Shown here one piece after another: positions 54,231 through 62,258 of a stretch of DNA of 64,000 bases (the first letter of the stretch is position 1; every line of letters starts with the position of its first letter). The stretch lies in the NCBI RefSeq assembly GCF_000685235.1, contig NZ_ARYH01000001.1:682001-746000 (forward strand), written 5' to 3'. The notes beneath the pieces were generated by a model. That model worked only from the letters and a program-made list of their open reading frames with translations. It made no database searches and had not been told where the DNA came from. The DNA comes from Hyphomonas adhaerens MHS-3. GTDB lineage: Bacteria > Pseudomonadota > Alphaproteobacteria > Caulobacterales > Hyphomonadaceae. The position numbers were made by a program, and so were the translations under genes.

Positions 54231-55166
54231 TCAGGCGACGAACACGCGGGCCGGTTCGAACCGTCCGGCGCGGATCTCGCCCATGGCCACGGCGTGGCCG
54301 TCGCAGATGACGAGGGCGGCGCGGTCATCGTCCACGCGCTCGGCCCGCCACTGTTCCACAAGGTGGGGCATCAGCTGGATCTCGCGGCCCTGGCGCACAT
54401 TGGCCGCCTCGCCGCGGGTGATGGTGAGTTGGGGGATATCGTCCAGCACGGCCTGGACCGGCTGCAGCAGGGCGAGCAGCTCGGCCTTGTCTTCGGTCTC
54501 CTCGATTCTGGAGACCGGCACGGCCTGCGCGGCGCCGAAATTGCCGACGCGCGTGCGGCGCAGCTGGCTGATATGGCCTTCGCAGCCAAGATCGAAGGCC
54601 AGGTCCCGCGCCATGGCCCGGACGTAGAAGCCCTTGCCGGAGGTGACATGGATCACCGTATGGTCCGCATCCGGCATGCCGATCACGGCGGCGTCGAACA
54701 CGTCCACTTCGCGGGCCTTGAGCTCGAAATCCTCGCCCTCACGGGCCAGGTCATAGGCGCGCTGGCCGTCCACCTTGATGGCGGAATATTTCGGCGGCAC
54801 CTGTTCGATCGTGCCGACATAGGATTTGAGGAGCTCCTCGACCGCTTCTCGCGTCGGCCGCGCATCGGAGGTGGCGGTCGCCTCCCCTTCTGCGTCCTGG
54901 CTGGCGGTGGAAATGCCCCAGCGGATGGTGAAGACATATTCCTTCTCGGCGTCCATGGCCCATTGCACGGTCTTGGTCGCCTCGCCGAAGGCAATCGGCA
55001 GGATACCGTCTGCCAGCGGATCAAGCGTGCCGCCATGGCCCACCTTCGCGGCATTGTAGCGGCGCTTCAGGATCGCCACGGCCTGGGTGGAGGTCATGTC
55101 CACGGGTTTAAACAGGTTCAGCCACCCGGTCACCGGGTCGCCCTTGCGCTTGCGTTGTCTCGCCAA
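54231..55166 (-). CDS. truB: tRNA pseudouridine(55) synthase TruB
   Basis: Makes pseudouridine at position 55 in the T loop of tRNAs; 311 residues. The catalytic Asp is in GHGGTLDPLADGILP, and KEYVFTIRWG, KVDGQRAYDLAREG and SGKGFYVRAMARDLA are TruB motifs. The start is TTG at 55166 with GGGAG 6 nt upstream; another TTG at 55172 is less likely because the ribosome site abuts it. Its usual neighbours rbfA and rpsO are displaced on both sides. Confidence 0.95.
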   Translation of the reverse strand: MARQRKRKGDPVTGWLNLFKPVDMTSTQAVAILKRRYNAAKVGHGGTLDPLADGILPIAFGEATKTVQWAMDAEKEYVFTIRWGISTASQDAEGEATATSDARPTREAVEELLKSYVGTIEQVPPKYSAIKVDGQRAYDLAREGEDFELKAREVDVFDAAVIGMPDADHTVIHVTSGKGFYVRAMARDLAFDLGCEGHISQLRRTRVGNFGAAQAVPVSRIEETEDKAELLALLQPVQAVLDDIPQLTITRGEAANVRQGREIQLMPHLVEQWRAERVDDDRAALVICDGHAVAMGEIRAGRFEPARVFVA

Positions 55167-55308
55167 GATCAACTCCCTTGCACCGGCCGGCGGATCGGAC
55201 GCCGCGATGCGGTCTGGCAGAATGGAAAGCGTGGGCCTTAAGCGGGCAGGCAGGCGCCGTCAACCGGGCGGAATGCGCCGAATTGCCGGGGCGGCGTTGG
55301 GGGCGGCC

Positions 55309-56037
55309 TCAGGAGGCGGGCTTCATCGCGTCGGCGATCTTGTCGAACAGGGCATCCTGATGGTCGTCATCATGCCGGCGGGCAAGCTTTGGCAGCGGCG
55401 GGTCATCGGCGGCCTCTTCCAGGTCCGGCAGCGGTTTCGGCTCCGGCTCGGCCGGGCGGTCCGGCGTGGCGGTGGCCCGCCCACGGGGCGGGTCAGGTTC
55501 GGGCTGGTTCGGGGATTTCAGGTTCACGACGTCGAGGTTCAGGTCAAATTCGCCGACCAGCGTGCGGTCTTCGGTGTCCATCTTGTGGCGCACCACGTCG
55601 CGGATCTTGCACAACACCTCGCGATTGTCGTCCACCAGCGGGATCTGGCGGGCATCGGATGTGCCGATGACGAGGCGGAAATATTTCTGCTTCACGCGCA
55701 GCTTCGCCGCGATCATGCCCGCGCGCAGGCCGCAGATCATGGCGCCCAGCAGCATCACGATGCCGATGCCCAGCATCACCAGGCTGGCCGGGCGGCCTGG
55801 CAGGACGGCCCACCAGCCGATCCCCATGAGCGCGAAGAACATCATCGACACGAAAGCCGTCGCATAGCCCTTCTGCGTCACCCGGTTCTTCGGCGTGTCC
55901 CACGGGAAGAAATCATTCGCTTCCACCGTCATGGTGGCGATGCGCTGGATGGCAATCGTGTCATCGCCCATCTGCAGGGAAGCAGCGGAAATCTCACCCT
56001 GGCGGGCGCCTTCCATGTCCAGCGTCTGACGATCCAT
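55309..56037 (-). CDS. DUF6232-like membrane protein
   Basis: 242 residues: an N-terminal part with LQMGDDTIAIQRIATMTVEANDFF, two adjacent transmembrane segments (about 60-100), a small domain (LVIGTSDARQIPLVDDNREVLCKIRDVVRHKMD), and a Pro/Asp/Glu-rich tail ending in an amphipathic helix (DDDHQDALFDKIADAMKP). It resembles DUF6232 proteins, for which no function is defined. ATG at 56037 with AGGGGC upstream. 142 nt before truB. Confidence 0.78.
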   Translation of the reverse strand: MDRQTLDMEGARQGEISAASLQMGDDTIAIQRIATMTVEANDFFPWDTPKNRVTQKGYATAFVSMMFFALMGIGWWAVLPGRPASLVMLGIGIVMLLGAMICGLRAGMIAAKLRVKQKYFRLVIGTSDARQIPLVDDNREVLCKIRDVVRHKMDTEDRTLVGEFDLNLDVVNLKSPNQPEPDPPRGRATATPDRPAEPEPKPLPDLEEAADDPPLPKLARRHDDDHQDALFDKIADAMKPAS

Positions 56038-56134
56038 CACTTGCCCCTGTTGCGGGACCCTTTTCGAGGCCCTGTTCCGGGCCGTCGTCCGGCCCCTTTT
56101 CGGCATGTCATGAAATGCTGGCAATGTGGCCAGA

Positions 56135-56148
56135 GTAAGTCAACTTAC
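56135..56148. promoter_or_regulatory. Perfect palindrome upstream of the DUF6232 gene
   Basis: GTAAGT-CA-ACTTAC, perfect 6-bp arms with a 2-nt centre, about 98 nt upstream of the DUF6232 start in a 202-nt gap. An operator-type site for a dimeric regulator is plausible. Confidence 0.4.
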
Positions 56149-56239
56149 ATCGGGTCCAGAAACCAGCCGGCGCGGCACATGCCGCTTCTGTCGGGCGTAT
56201 GCGCTTCAGAAAGCACGGTCCACGGTCCTGACGTCGACA

Positions 56240-57868
56240 TCAGGCCTGCTTGCGATGTGGATCCGTCGGCTCATCCGATACAGGATATTCGTTATCAGGC
56301 CCGTCTTCGTTGGCCGCCGGTGACGCACGTCCGGCACCGACCGCTTCAGGCCGGCCGAACAGGAATCCCTGGCCGATATCGCAGCCGAACTCTGAAACGG
56401 CCGTCGCATTGTCGACCGAGTTGACGCCCTCTGCCGTCACGATCAGGCCGAGACTGTGGGCCATGGACGTGACGGTGCGCACGATGGTCTGCGATGTGGT
56501 GTCCACGGACAGGTTTTCGATGAACGACCGGTCAATCTTCAAAACTTCGAAAGGCAGTTCGCTGAGGTGACGCAGGGAGGAATAGCCCGTACCGAAATCA
56601 TCCAGTGAAATGTGGATGCCCTGGTTCTTGAGAGACCAGAGAACATCCCGGGCAATCTGGAAATCACCGACCAGAGCATTCTCCGTCACCTCGATATCAA
56701 GGCGTCCCGGCTGGATGCCTTCTTCGACCAGGATCTGAAGAATACGCTCCACAAGCCAGGGGTCGTTGAACTGAACCGGCGAGAGATTGACTGAAAACGT
56801 CAACTCGCTGGGCCAGGTCCGGGCGGCCTTCGCGGCTTTTCTCAGAACGACATAGAAGATGTCCGAGATAAGCCCGGCTTCTTCGGCGATCGAGATGAAT
56901 TCATCCGGCTCGCGGCACGTTCCGTCTCCCATGCACCAGCGTGCCAGCGCCTCATAGCCAATGATTGTCTTGTCCTCGAGCCGCACGAGCGGCTGGAAGT
57001 GAGCCTGGATCCTGTCTTCGGCCAGGGCCTGGCGCAGTTCTTCTTCCACTTTCGCACGGCGCAGCGCGGCGACTTCCATACCGGCTTCAAAGAAGCTGAA
57101 TCCGTTGCGGCCATTGTTCTTGCACCGGTACATGGCGGCATCCGCCTGGGACATGAGTTCATCCATACTGGCATTGGGATCGGACGTCGTCGTTGCGCCG
57201 ACACTCGCCCCGACCGAAACCGACACATCGGTCAGGTCGAACCGGCGATCGAACGCCACCGAGATGGCTTCGACCCGCGCCAGCAATTCATCTTCCGAGA
57301 AGGCGCCCGGCAACAGGACACAGAATTCATCCCCGCCAAAACGATAGACAGACGCCCGGGGCCCTGCCGCATTGATCAGGCGGGCGCCCGCCGCGAGCAG
57401 CAATTCATCGCCGATCGCATGGCCATGCAGGTCATTCACCGGTTTGAAGCGATTAAGGTCGATCGAGATGAGCGTGACCGGCTCCTCTTCTGCCCGTTCG
57501 AGGGCTCGCGAAATTTCGACCTGCGCCTTGCGGCGATTGCCCAGCCCGGTCAGCGTGTCATGCAAGGCCATCTGGCTGGCTTCCGTCTCCGCCACCTGCC
57601 TGCGCCTGAGTTCCGCGCGGGCCTCGTCCAGGCGGCGTTTGGCATAGATCACCAGCCCGATTGGCAACAGCATCATCGTGGTCATGATCTCATCGAGTTC
57701 CCAGCTCTCATGCTGATGAGACAGGTCAACGACGTATTCGAACGCTTCCAGATGGATCGCGAACAGAAGAATTGTACCGAAGAAGACGATGATCCAGCCG
57801 GCATCAAGAAATGGGCTGGATCGCCAGAACGGCATATCTGCGCGTTCGTCTTGGGAATAATCGTGCAT
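56240..57868 (-). CDS. GGDEF-EAL cyclic-di-GMP signalling protein
   Basis: 542 residues in the inner membrane: two transmembrane segments (about 22-42 and 62-80), then a GGDEF domain (intact GGDEF in YRFGGDEFCVLLP) and an EAL domain with EAL in GYEALARW, DIEVTENALV, DDFGTGYSS and LKIDRSF. Both catalytic motifs are complete; the RxxD inhibitory site upstream of GGDEF is absent (GPRA is found at that position). Whether it makes or degrades c-di-GMP, or both, is not decided by sequence. Inserted between rbfA and truB. Confidence 0.94.
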   Translation of the reverse strand: MHDYSQDERADMPFWRSSPFLDAGWIIVFFGTILLFAIHLEAFEYVVDLSHQHESWELDEIMTTMMLLPIGLVIYAKRRLDEARAELRRRQVAETEASQMALHDTLTGLGNRRKAQVEISRALERAEEEPVTLISIDLNRFKPVNDLHGHAIGDELLLAAGARLINAAGPRASVYRFGGDEFCVLLPGAFSEDELLARVEAISVAFDRRFDLTDVSVSVGASVGATTTSDPNASMDELMSQADAAMYRCKNNGRNGFSFFEAGMEVAALRRAKVEEELRQALAEDRIQAHFQPLVRLEDKTIIGYEALARWCMGDGTCREPDEFISIAEEAGLISDIFYVVLRKAAKAARTWPSELTFSVNLSPVQFNDPWLVERILQILVEEGIQPGRLDIEVTENALVGDFQIARDVLWSLKNQGIHISLDDFGTGYSSLRHLSELPFEVLKIDRSFIENLSVDTTSQTIVRTVTSMAHSLGLIVTAEGVNSVDNATAVSEFGCDIGQGFLFGRPEAVGAGRASPAANEDGPDNEYPVSDEPTDPHRKQA

Positions 57869-58006
57869 ATGGCTCCGCCAGAGTGGCGACCTGATAAAAG
57901 TTACGATGTACCCAAGACAATTGGTTTCTAGCCACTCATCATTTCGAATGGCTTAAGTGGTCCGGTCAAATGTGACGGACCCTCTGAAGTTCAGGATAAG
58001 CTTGGC

Positions 58007-58411
58007 TTATTCGCCTTCCACGTCCCGGCGGACCTTCGGGTCCATCAGGAGACGGTCGATCGCCGTCGCGTCATCATAGGAATTATCGGCAATGAAGTGC
58101 AGTTCCGGCGTATAACGCAGCTCGATTTCGCGTCCGAGACGGCCACGGAGGAATCCTGCCGCCCGGTTGAGCGCGGTGGCCAGCCGGGTGCGGCCTTCGT
58201 CCGAGTCGTCCCCCAGAGGAGAAATAAAGACATTCGCATGTTTCAGGTCCGGAGAGCAGCGGACCTCTCCGACTGTAATCATGACCTGTTCAAGGTCCGG
58301 GTCGCGGAATGCCTCGCGTGAGAGAATGTCCGTCAGGGCATGACGCACGAGTTCGCCGGCGCGCAGCTGGCGCTGCGACGGCATACCGGGCGGGGCTGAC
58401 TTGCGTGCCAT
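58007..58411 (-). CDS. rbfA: Ribosome-binding factor A
   Basis: 30S maturation factor, 134 residues with the KH-like fold. Conserved LRAGELVRHALTDILSRE, MITVGEVRCSPDLKHANVFIS and LRYTPELHFIADNSYD. Its ATG overlaps the stop of the YcxB-like gene by one base (TGATG). It is normally next to infB and truB; both are displaced here. Confidence 0.96.
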   Translation of the reverse strand: MARKSAPPGMPSQRQLRAGELVRHALTDILSREAFRDPDLEQVMITVGEVRCSPDLKHANVFISPLGDDSDEGRTRLATALNRAAGFLRGRLGREIELRYTPELHFIADNSYDDATAIDRLLMDPKVRRDVEGE

Positions 58412-58938
58412 CAGGACTGAACCTTCTCTCTGAGCCGGGCCAGGAAAGCCTGGCGCGCAGCCTTGTTTTTGCCAAACCAGGCATTCGGGACGATCAGCGG
58501 CGCGGCGCCGTCGAGCCTGACCGTAACATGCCCACCCGATGCCGCCACATCCACGACACTGCTCCAGGTGGCACGTGTTTCGATGCCGCCCCGCCGGATG
58601 ACCAAACCGTCCTCTTCCAGCGCGATACAGGTCTCAAGCTTGGTTTCCGTGCCGCGGCCATGCGCATGCCGATAAGACCAGCGGATAAAGATCAGGTACC
58701 AGGCGATCCCGGCAAAGGCCGCGACGAACGCCGCGATCAGCCACTGCCAATACGGGCTCGCGCCGACCATGATCATGGCATTGCGCATCAGAACCGACAT
58801 GCTGGCGGAGATGATCGGCGCCGTCACGCCGGCATAATACACGGCCGTCGGCCCGACTGTGCCGCCACGCGCCAGACGTGTCAGCTTCCTGACATCCTTT
58901 TCGGTCAAAAGACCCGTGACGGTGAGCGGCTCAGTCAT
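58411..58938 (-). CDS. YcxB-like membrane protein
   Basis: 175 residues: a cytosolic N-terminus, two transmembrane segments (about 28-50 and 66-85) and a C-terminal YcxB-like domain (TCIALEEDGLVIRRGGIETRATWSSVVDVA...). Function unknown. It lies 11 nt after infB and overlaps rbfA by one base, so it is co-translated with the translation-factor operon. Confidence 0.86.
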   Translation of the reverse strand: MTEPLTVTGLLTEKDVRKLTRLARGGTVGPTAVYYAGVTAPIISASMSVLMRNAMIMVGASPYWQWLIAAFVAAFAGIAWYLIFIRWSYRHAHGRGTETKLETCIALEEDGLVIRRGGIETRATWSSVVDVAASGGHVTVRLDGAAPLIVPNAWFGKNKAARQAFLARLREKVQS

Positions 58939-58949
58939 GGAAGACCAGA

Positions 58950-61520
58950 CTAGTCGAGCGTTCTTGCGATTTCCTCAACCTGGAAGCATTCGATCTTGTC
59001 GCCGACACGGATGTCGTCATAGCGCTCGAACGCCATGCCGCATTCCATACCGGAAGACACTTCGTTCACTTCGTCCTTGAAGCGTTTCAGTGTCTTCAGC
59101 TTGCCTTCGTGGATCACGACATCGTCGCGCAGCAGGCGCACACCACAGCCGCGGAGAACCTTGCCTTCGCTGATCTTACAGCCGGCAACCTTGCCCACTT
59201 TGGTGATGTTGAAGACTTCGAGGATCTCGGCATAGCCGATGAAGGTCTCGCGCTTCTCCGGTGCCAGCATGCCCGACAGGGTCGCTTTCACGTCGTCGAT
59301 CAGGTCATAGATCACCGAATAGTAGCGGATTTCCACGCCTTCCTTTTCGGCGAGGTCGCGGGCCTGCTTGTTGGCGCGGACGTTGAAGGCGAAGATCGGC
59401 GCTTCCGACGATTTCGCCAGCAGCACATCGCTTTCCGAGATACCGCCGACGGCCCCGTGAATGACATGGGCGCGGACTTCCTCGGTCGAGAGTTTGTCCA
59501 GAGACTGCGAAATCGCTTCGACAGAGCCCTGAACATCGCCCTTCACCACCACAGGAAGTTCCGATGTTTCCACCGCGCCTTCCTTCAGGCGGTTCATCAG
59601 CTGGTCCAGAGATGCACGTGCGGCCGCACCGGCCTTGCCGGACACCTGGCGCTTCGTCCGGATACGGTAATCCGTAATCTCGCGCGCTCTGGCTTCGGTG
59701 TCGACCACCACGAAGGACTCACCCGGATCGGGCGCACCATCAAGACCGAGCACCTCAACCGGCTGGGACGGGCCTGCGTCTTTCAATTGCTGGCCGCGCT
59801 CGTCGACCAGGGCACGTACCTTGCCCCACTGCGTTCCGGCCACAACAATATCGCCACGCTGCAGCGTGCCGCGCTTCACCAGAACCGTCGCCACCGGGCC
59901 ACGGCCCTTGTCGAGCTGGCTTTCCACCACGATGCCATCAGCATCCCGGTCCGGATTGGCCTTCAGTTCCAGCAGTTCAGCCTGCAGCGAGATGGCATCT
60001 GTCAGCTCATCGAGGCCGGCGCCGGTCTTGGCCGACACGGCAACCGCCTGCGTTTCACCGCCCATGCTTTCGACCTGGACGTCGTGCTGCAGAAGGTCCG
60101 TCAGCACCTTGTCGGGATCGGCCGTTTCCAGATCGCTCTTGTTGACAGCGATGATGATCGGAACACCGGCCGCCTTGGCGTGATTGATGGATTCGATCGT
60201 CTGCGGCATGACGGAGTCGTCCGCAGCCACCACGATGATCGCGATATCGGTCGCCGTAGCCCCGCGGGCCCGCATGGCCGTGAAGGCTGCGTGACCCGGC
60301 GTGTCGAGGAAGGTGATCCGGTCGCCCGACTTCAGTTTCACCTGATAGGCACCGATGTGCTGGGTAATGCCGCCGGCTTCGCCGCCGACCACATCGGTCT
60401 TGCGCAGGGCGTCAAGCAGCGAGGTCTTGCCGTGATCGACATGGCCCATGATGGTCACGATCGGCGGGCGCGGCTTCAGATCCTTCGGATCGTCCTCTGC
60501 CCCTTCCAGACCGATTTCGACATCGGATTCCGCAACGCGCCGCACCGTGTGGCCGAATTCCTCGGCGATCAGTTCGGCCGTGTCGGCATCGATGATGTCG
60601 TTGCCGCGGAGCATCTCGCCCTGCTGGATCATGAATTTGACGACGTCGGCGACGCGTTCGTTCATCCGGCCGGCCAGGTCCTGCAACGTAATCGTTTCAG
60701 GCAGCGTGACCTCGACGGACACTTTTTCGCGCTGATCGCCACCACCACCGCGGCGTTCGCGTTCACGCTCGCGGGCCCGGCGAACCGAGGCGAGCGACCG
60801 CTGGCGGTCGGCATCATCGCCAAGTGCAGACGTAATGGTCAGCTTGCCACGGCGGCGGGAATCGCCACCGCGTCCACGCGAGGACGTGTCGCTGCGCGTC
60901 CGGTCGCTGCTGCGGTCATCCCGGCCGCCCTTGCCGCGCTTGCCACGGCCGCTGCTTTCTTCTGCAGCCGGGGCGGGTGCGCCGGGCGCAGCCTGGAAAT
61001 CCGATTTCGCACGGGACGATTTGGAGGCGTGCTCGGCACGCTCCTTCTCAGCCGCTTCCGCAGCCTTGCGGGCTTCTTCCTCAGCCTTGCGGCGGGCTTC
61101 GGCCTCTTCGCGTTCTTTTTGTTCCTGAAGCTTGCGCTCTTGTTCGGACCGGAGGCGCTCCTGAGCTGCCTTGTCTTTCTCGATCTCTTTTGCGCGCGCG
61201 TTCTGCTTGTTCTTCTGTTCGGCCAGAGCTTTCTGCTGCGCAATCAGCTCCGCGACGGTGATGCCGCGCTGGGCCGCAATCGCTTTCAGCTTCTGCTCGA
61301 GCGAGGGCTCTCCCTTGCCGGAACCGGATGCCGCAGCACCGCCTCCTTCAGAGCCGCCCGAACCGCCCGGACCCACGGTCCGTCGCTTCTTCGTCTCCAC
61401 GACGACCTGTTTGGACCGGCCATGGCTGAAGCTCTGCTTCACCGTACCCGATGTCTTGCGGGAAACAGTGAGCGGCTTGCGCCCGCCCGTATTGCCACCA
61501 GTGTCTTTCGTATCGCTCAT
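58950..61520 (-). CDS. infB: Translation initiation factor IF-2
   Basis: GTPase delivering initiator tRNA to the 30S subunit; 856 residues. The N-terminal third (about 60-240) is charged, Ala/Glu/Lys-rich, coiled and unstructured, ending in a Gly/Arg-rich stretch. G1 GHVDHGKTS near 358-366, G3 DTPGHAAF, and G4 NKSD are intact. The usual C-terminal domains II, III and C1/C2 follow. ATG at 61520. Confidence 0.97.
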   Translation of the reverse strand: MSDTKDTGGNTGGRKPLTVSRKTSGTVKQSFSHGRSKQVVVETKKRRTVGPGGSGGSEGGGAAASGSGKGEPSLEQKLKAIAAQRGITVAELIAQQKALAEQKNKQNARAKEIEKDKAAQERLRSEQERKLQEQKEREEAEARRKAEEEARKAAEAAEKERAEHASKSSRAKSDFQAAPGAPAPAAEESSGRGKRGKGGRDDRSSDRTRSDTSSRGRGGDSRRRGKLTITSALGDDADRQRSLASVRRARERERERRGGGGDQREKVSVEVTLPETITLQDLAGRMNERVADVVKFMIQQGEMLRGNDIIDADTAELIAEEFGHTVRRVAESDVEIGLEGAEDDPKDLKPRPPIVTIMGHVDHGKTSLLDALRKTDVVGGEAGGITQHIGAYQVKLKSGDRITFLDTPGHAAFTAMRARGATATDIAIIVVAADDSVMPQTIESINHAKAAGVPIIIAVNKSDLETADPDKVLTDLLQHDVQVESMGGETQAVAVSAKTGAGLDELTDAISLQAELLELKANPDRDADGIVVESQLDKGRGPVATVLVKRGTLQRGDIVVAGTQWGKVRALVDERGQQLKDAGPSQPVEVLGLDGAPDPGESFVVVDTEARAREITDYRIRTKRQVSGKAGAAARASLDQLMNRLKEGAVETSELPVVVKGDVQGSVEAISQSLDKLSTEEVRAHVIHGAVGGISESDVLLAKSSEAPIFAFNVRANKQARDLAEKEGVEIRYYSVIYDLIDDVKATLSGMLAPEKRETFIGYAEILEVFNITKVGKVAGCKISEGKVLRGCGVRLLRDDVVIHEGKLKTLKRFKDEVNEVSSGMECGMAFERYDDIRVGDKIECFQVEEIARTLD

Positions 61521-61580
61521 TCGTCCTACATATCACAATTCTGGCCAGCGCACCCACATGGCGCGAAGGCGGTTTGTCCG

Positions 61581-62258
61581 CTACCGATCCTGATCCGTAA
61601 ACCAGTCCAGCTCCGGCCTCTCCCGAAACCCGGCAAGGCGCGCATACGCGGCCTTCAGAGCTTTGGCGAAAGGCCCCTTGCGGACGAGACCGTGTATCAC
61701 ACGCTCACGTCCGAATGCCATGCCCAATTCAGCCGATGTCAGGGCACCCGCAACTTCCACCCCGCTATATAGTCCTTTCGCGAGGAAATACAGCTTAGAA
61801 CGGCCATCTTCTGCACCGTCGGATGCCTCCAGCATGAGTCCGGGGGCCCGCTTGTTGAGGGCGTCACGCACCTGATCGAAGCCGATCACCACGTCCCCGC
61901 CCTTCTTCGCCATGCCCAGCAGGCCAATGAAGCGCTGCACCAGCAGGCTTTCCACCGTATCCGGAAGGCCATCGGGAACTTGGACGGAAGTCTTGAATGC
62001 GCGGGCAAACGCATTCTTCTTGAGTGCCTCTGCCAGAACGGCGAGGTCTGCCTTGATCCAGACCCCGCGTCCGGGAAGCTTTTCCGCCACATCCGGCGTC
62101 ACGACGCCGTCGGGCGAAAGTGCGAAGCGCACAAGCGCCTCCTTGCCGAGACGCTCACGCGTCACGGCACACTGCCGGACGGAAGCATCGCTTCCGTCCG
62201 CAGGGATTCCTTCAGTGCCGGTTACTGCGACATCACTCTTTGGGTGCGGCTTCGTCAT
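61581..62258 (-). CDS. ylxR: YlxR/L7Ae two-domain RNA-binding protein
   Basis: 225 residues: DUF448 (YlxR) domain with VRQCAVTRERLGKEALVRF and GRGVWI; then an L7Ae-like domain (RFIGLLGMAKKGGDVVIGFDQV). The fusion is typical in alphaproteobacteria between nusA and infB. Its start lies 26 nt inside the nusA 3' end, so translational coupling is likely. Confidence 0.92.
   Translation of the reverse strand: MTKPHPKSDVAVTGTEGIPADGSDASVRQCAVTRERLGKEALVRFALSPDGVVTPDVAEKLPGRGVWIKADLAVLAEALKKNAFARAFKTSVQVPDGLPDTVESLLVQRFIGLLGMAKKGGDVVIGFDQVRDALNKRAPGLMLEASDGAEDGRSKLYFLAKGLYSGVEVAGALTSAELGMAFGRERVIHGLVRKGPFAKALKAAYARLAGFRERPELDWFTDQDR

Noticed and set aside
59109..61772. 887-codon open frame antisense to infB
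   Set aside because: Low-complexity His/Arg/Leu composition typical of an antisense frame; IF-2 on the minus strand is unambiguous.
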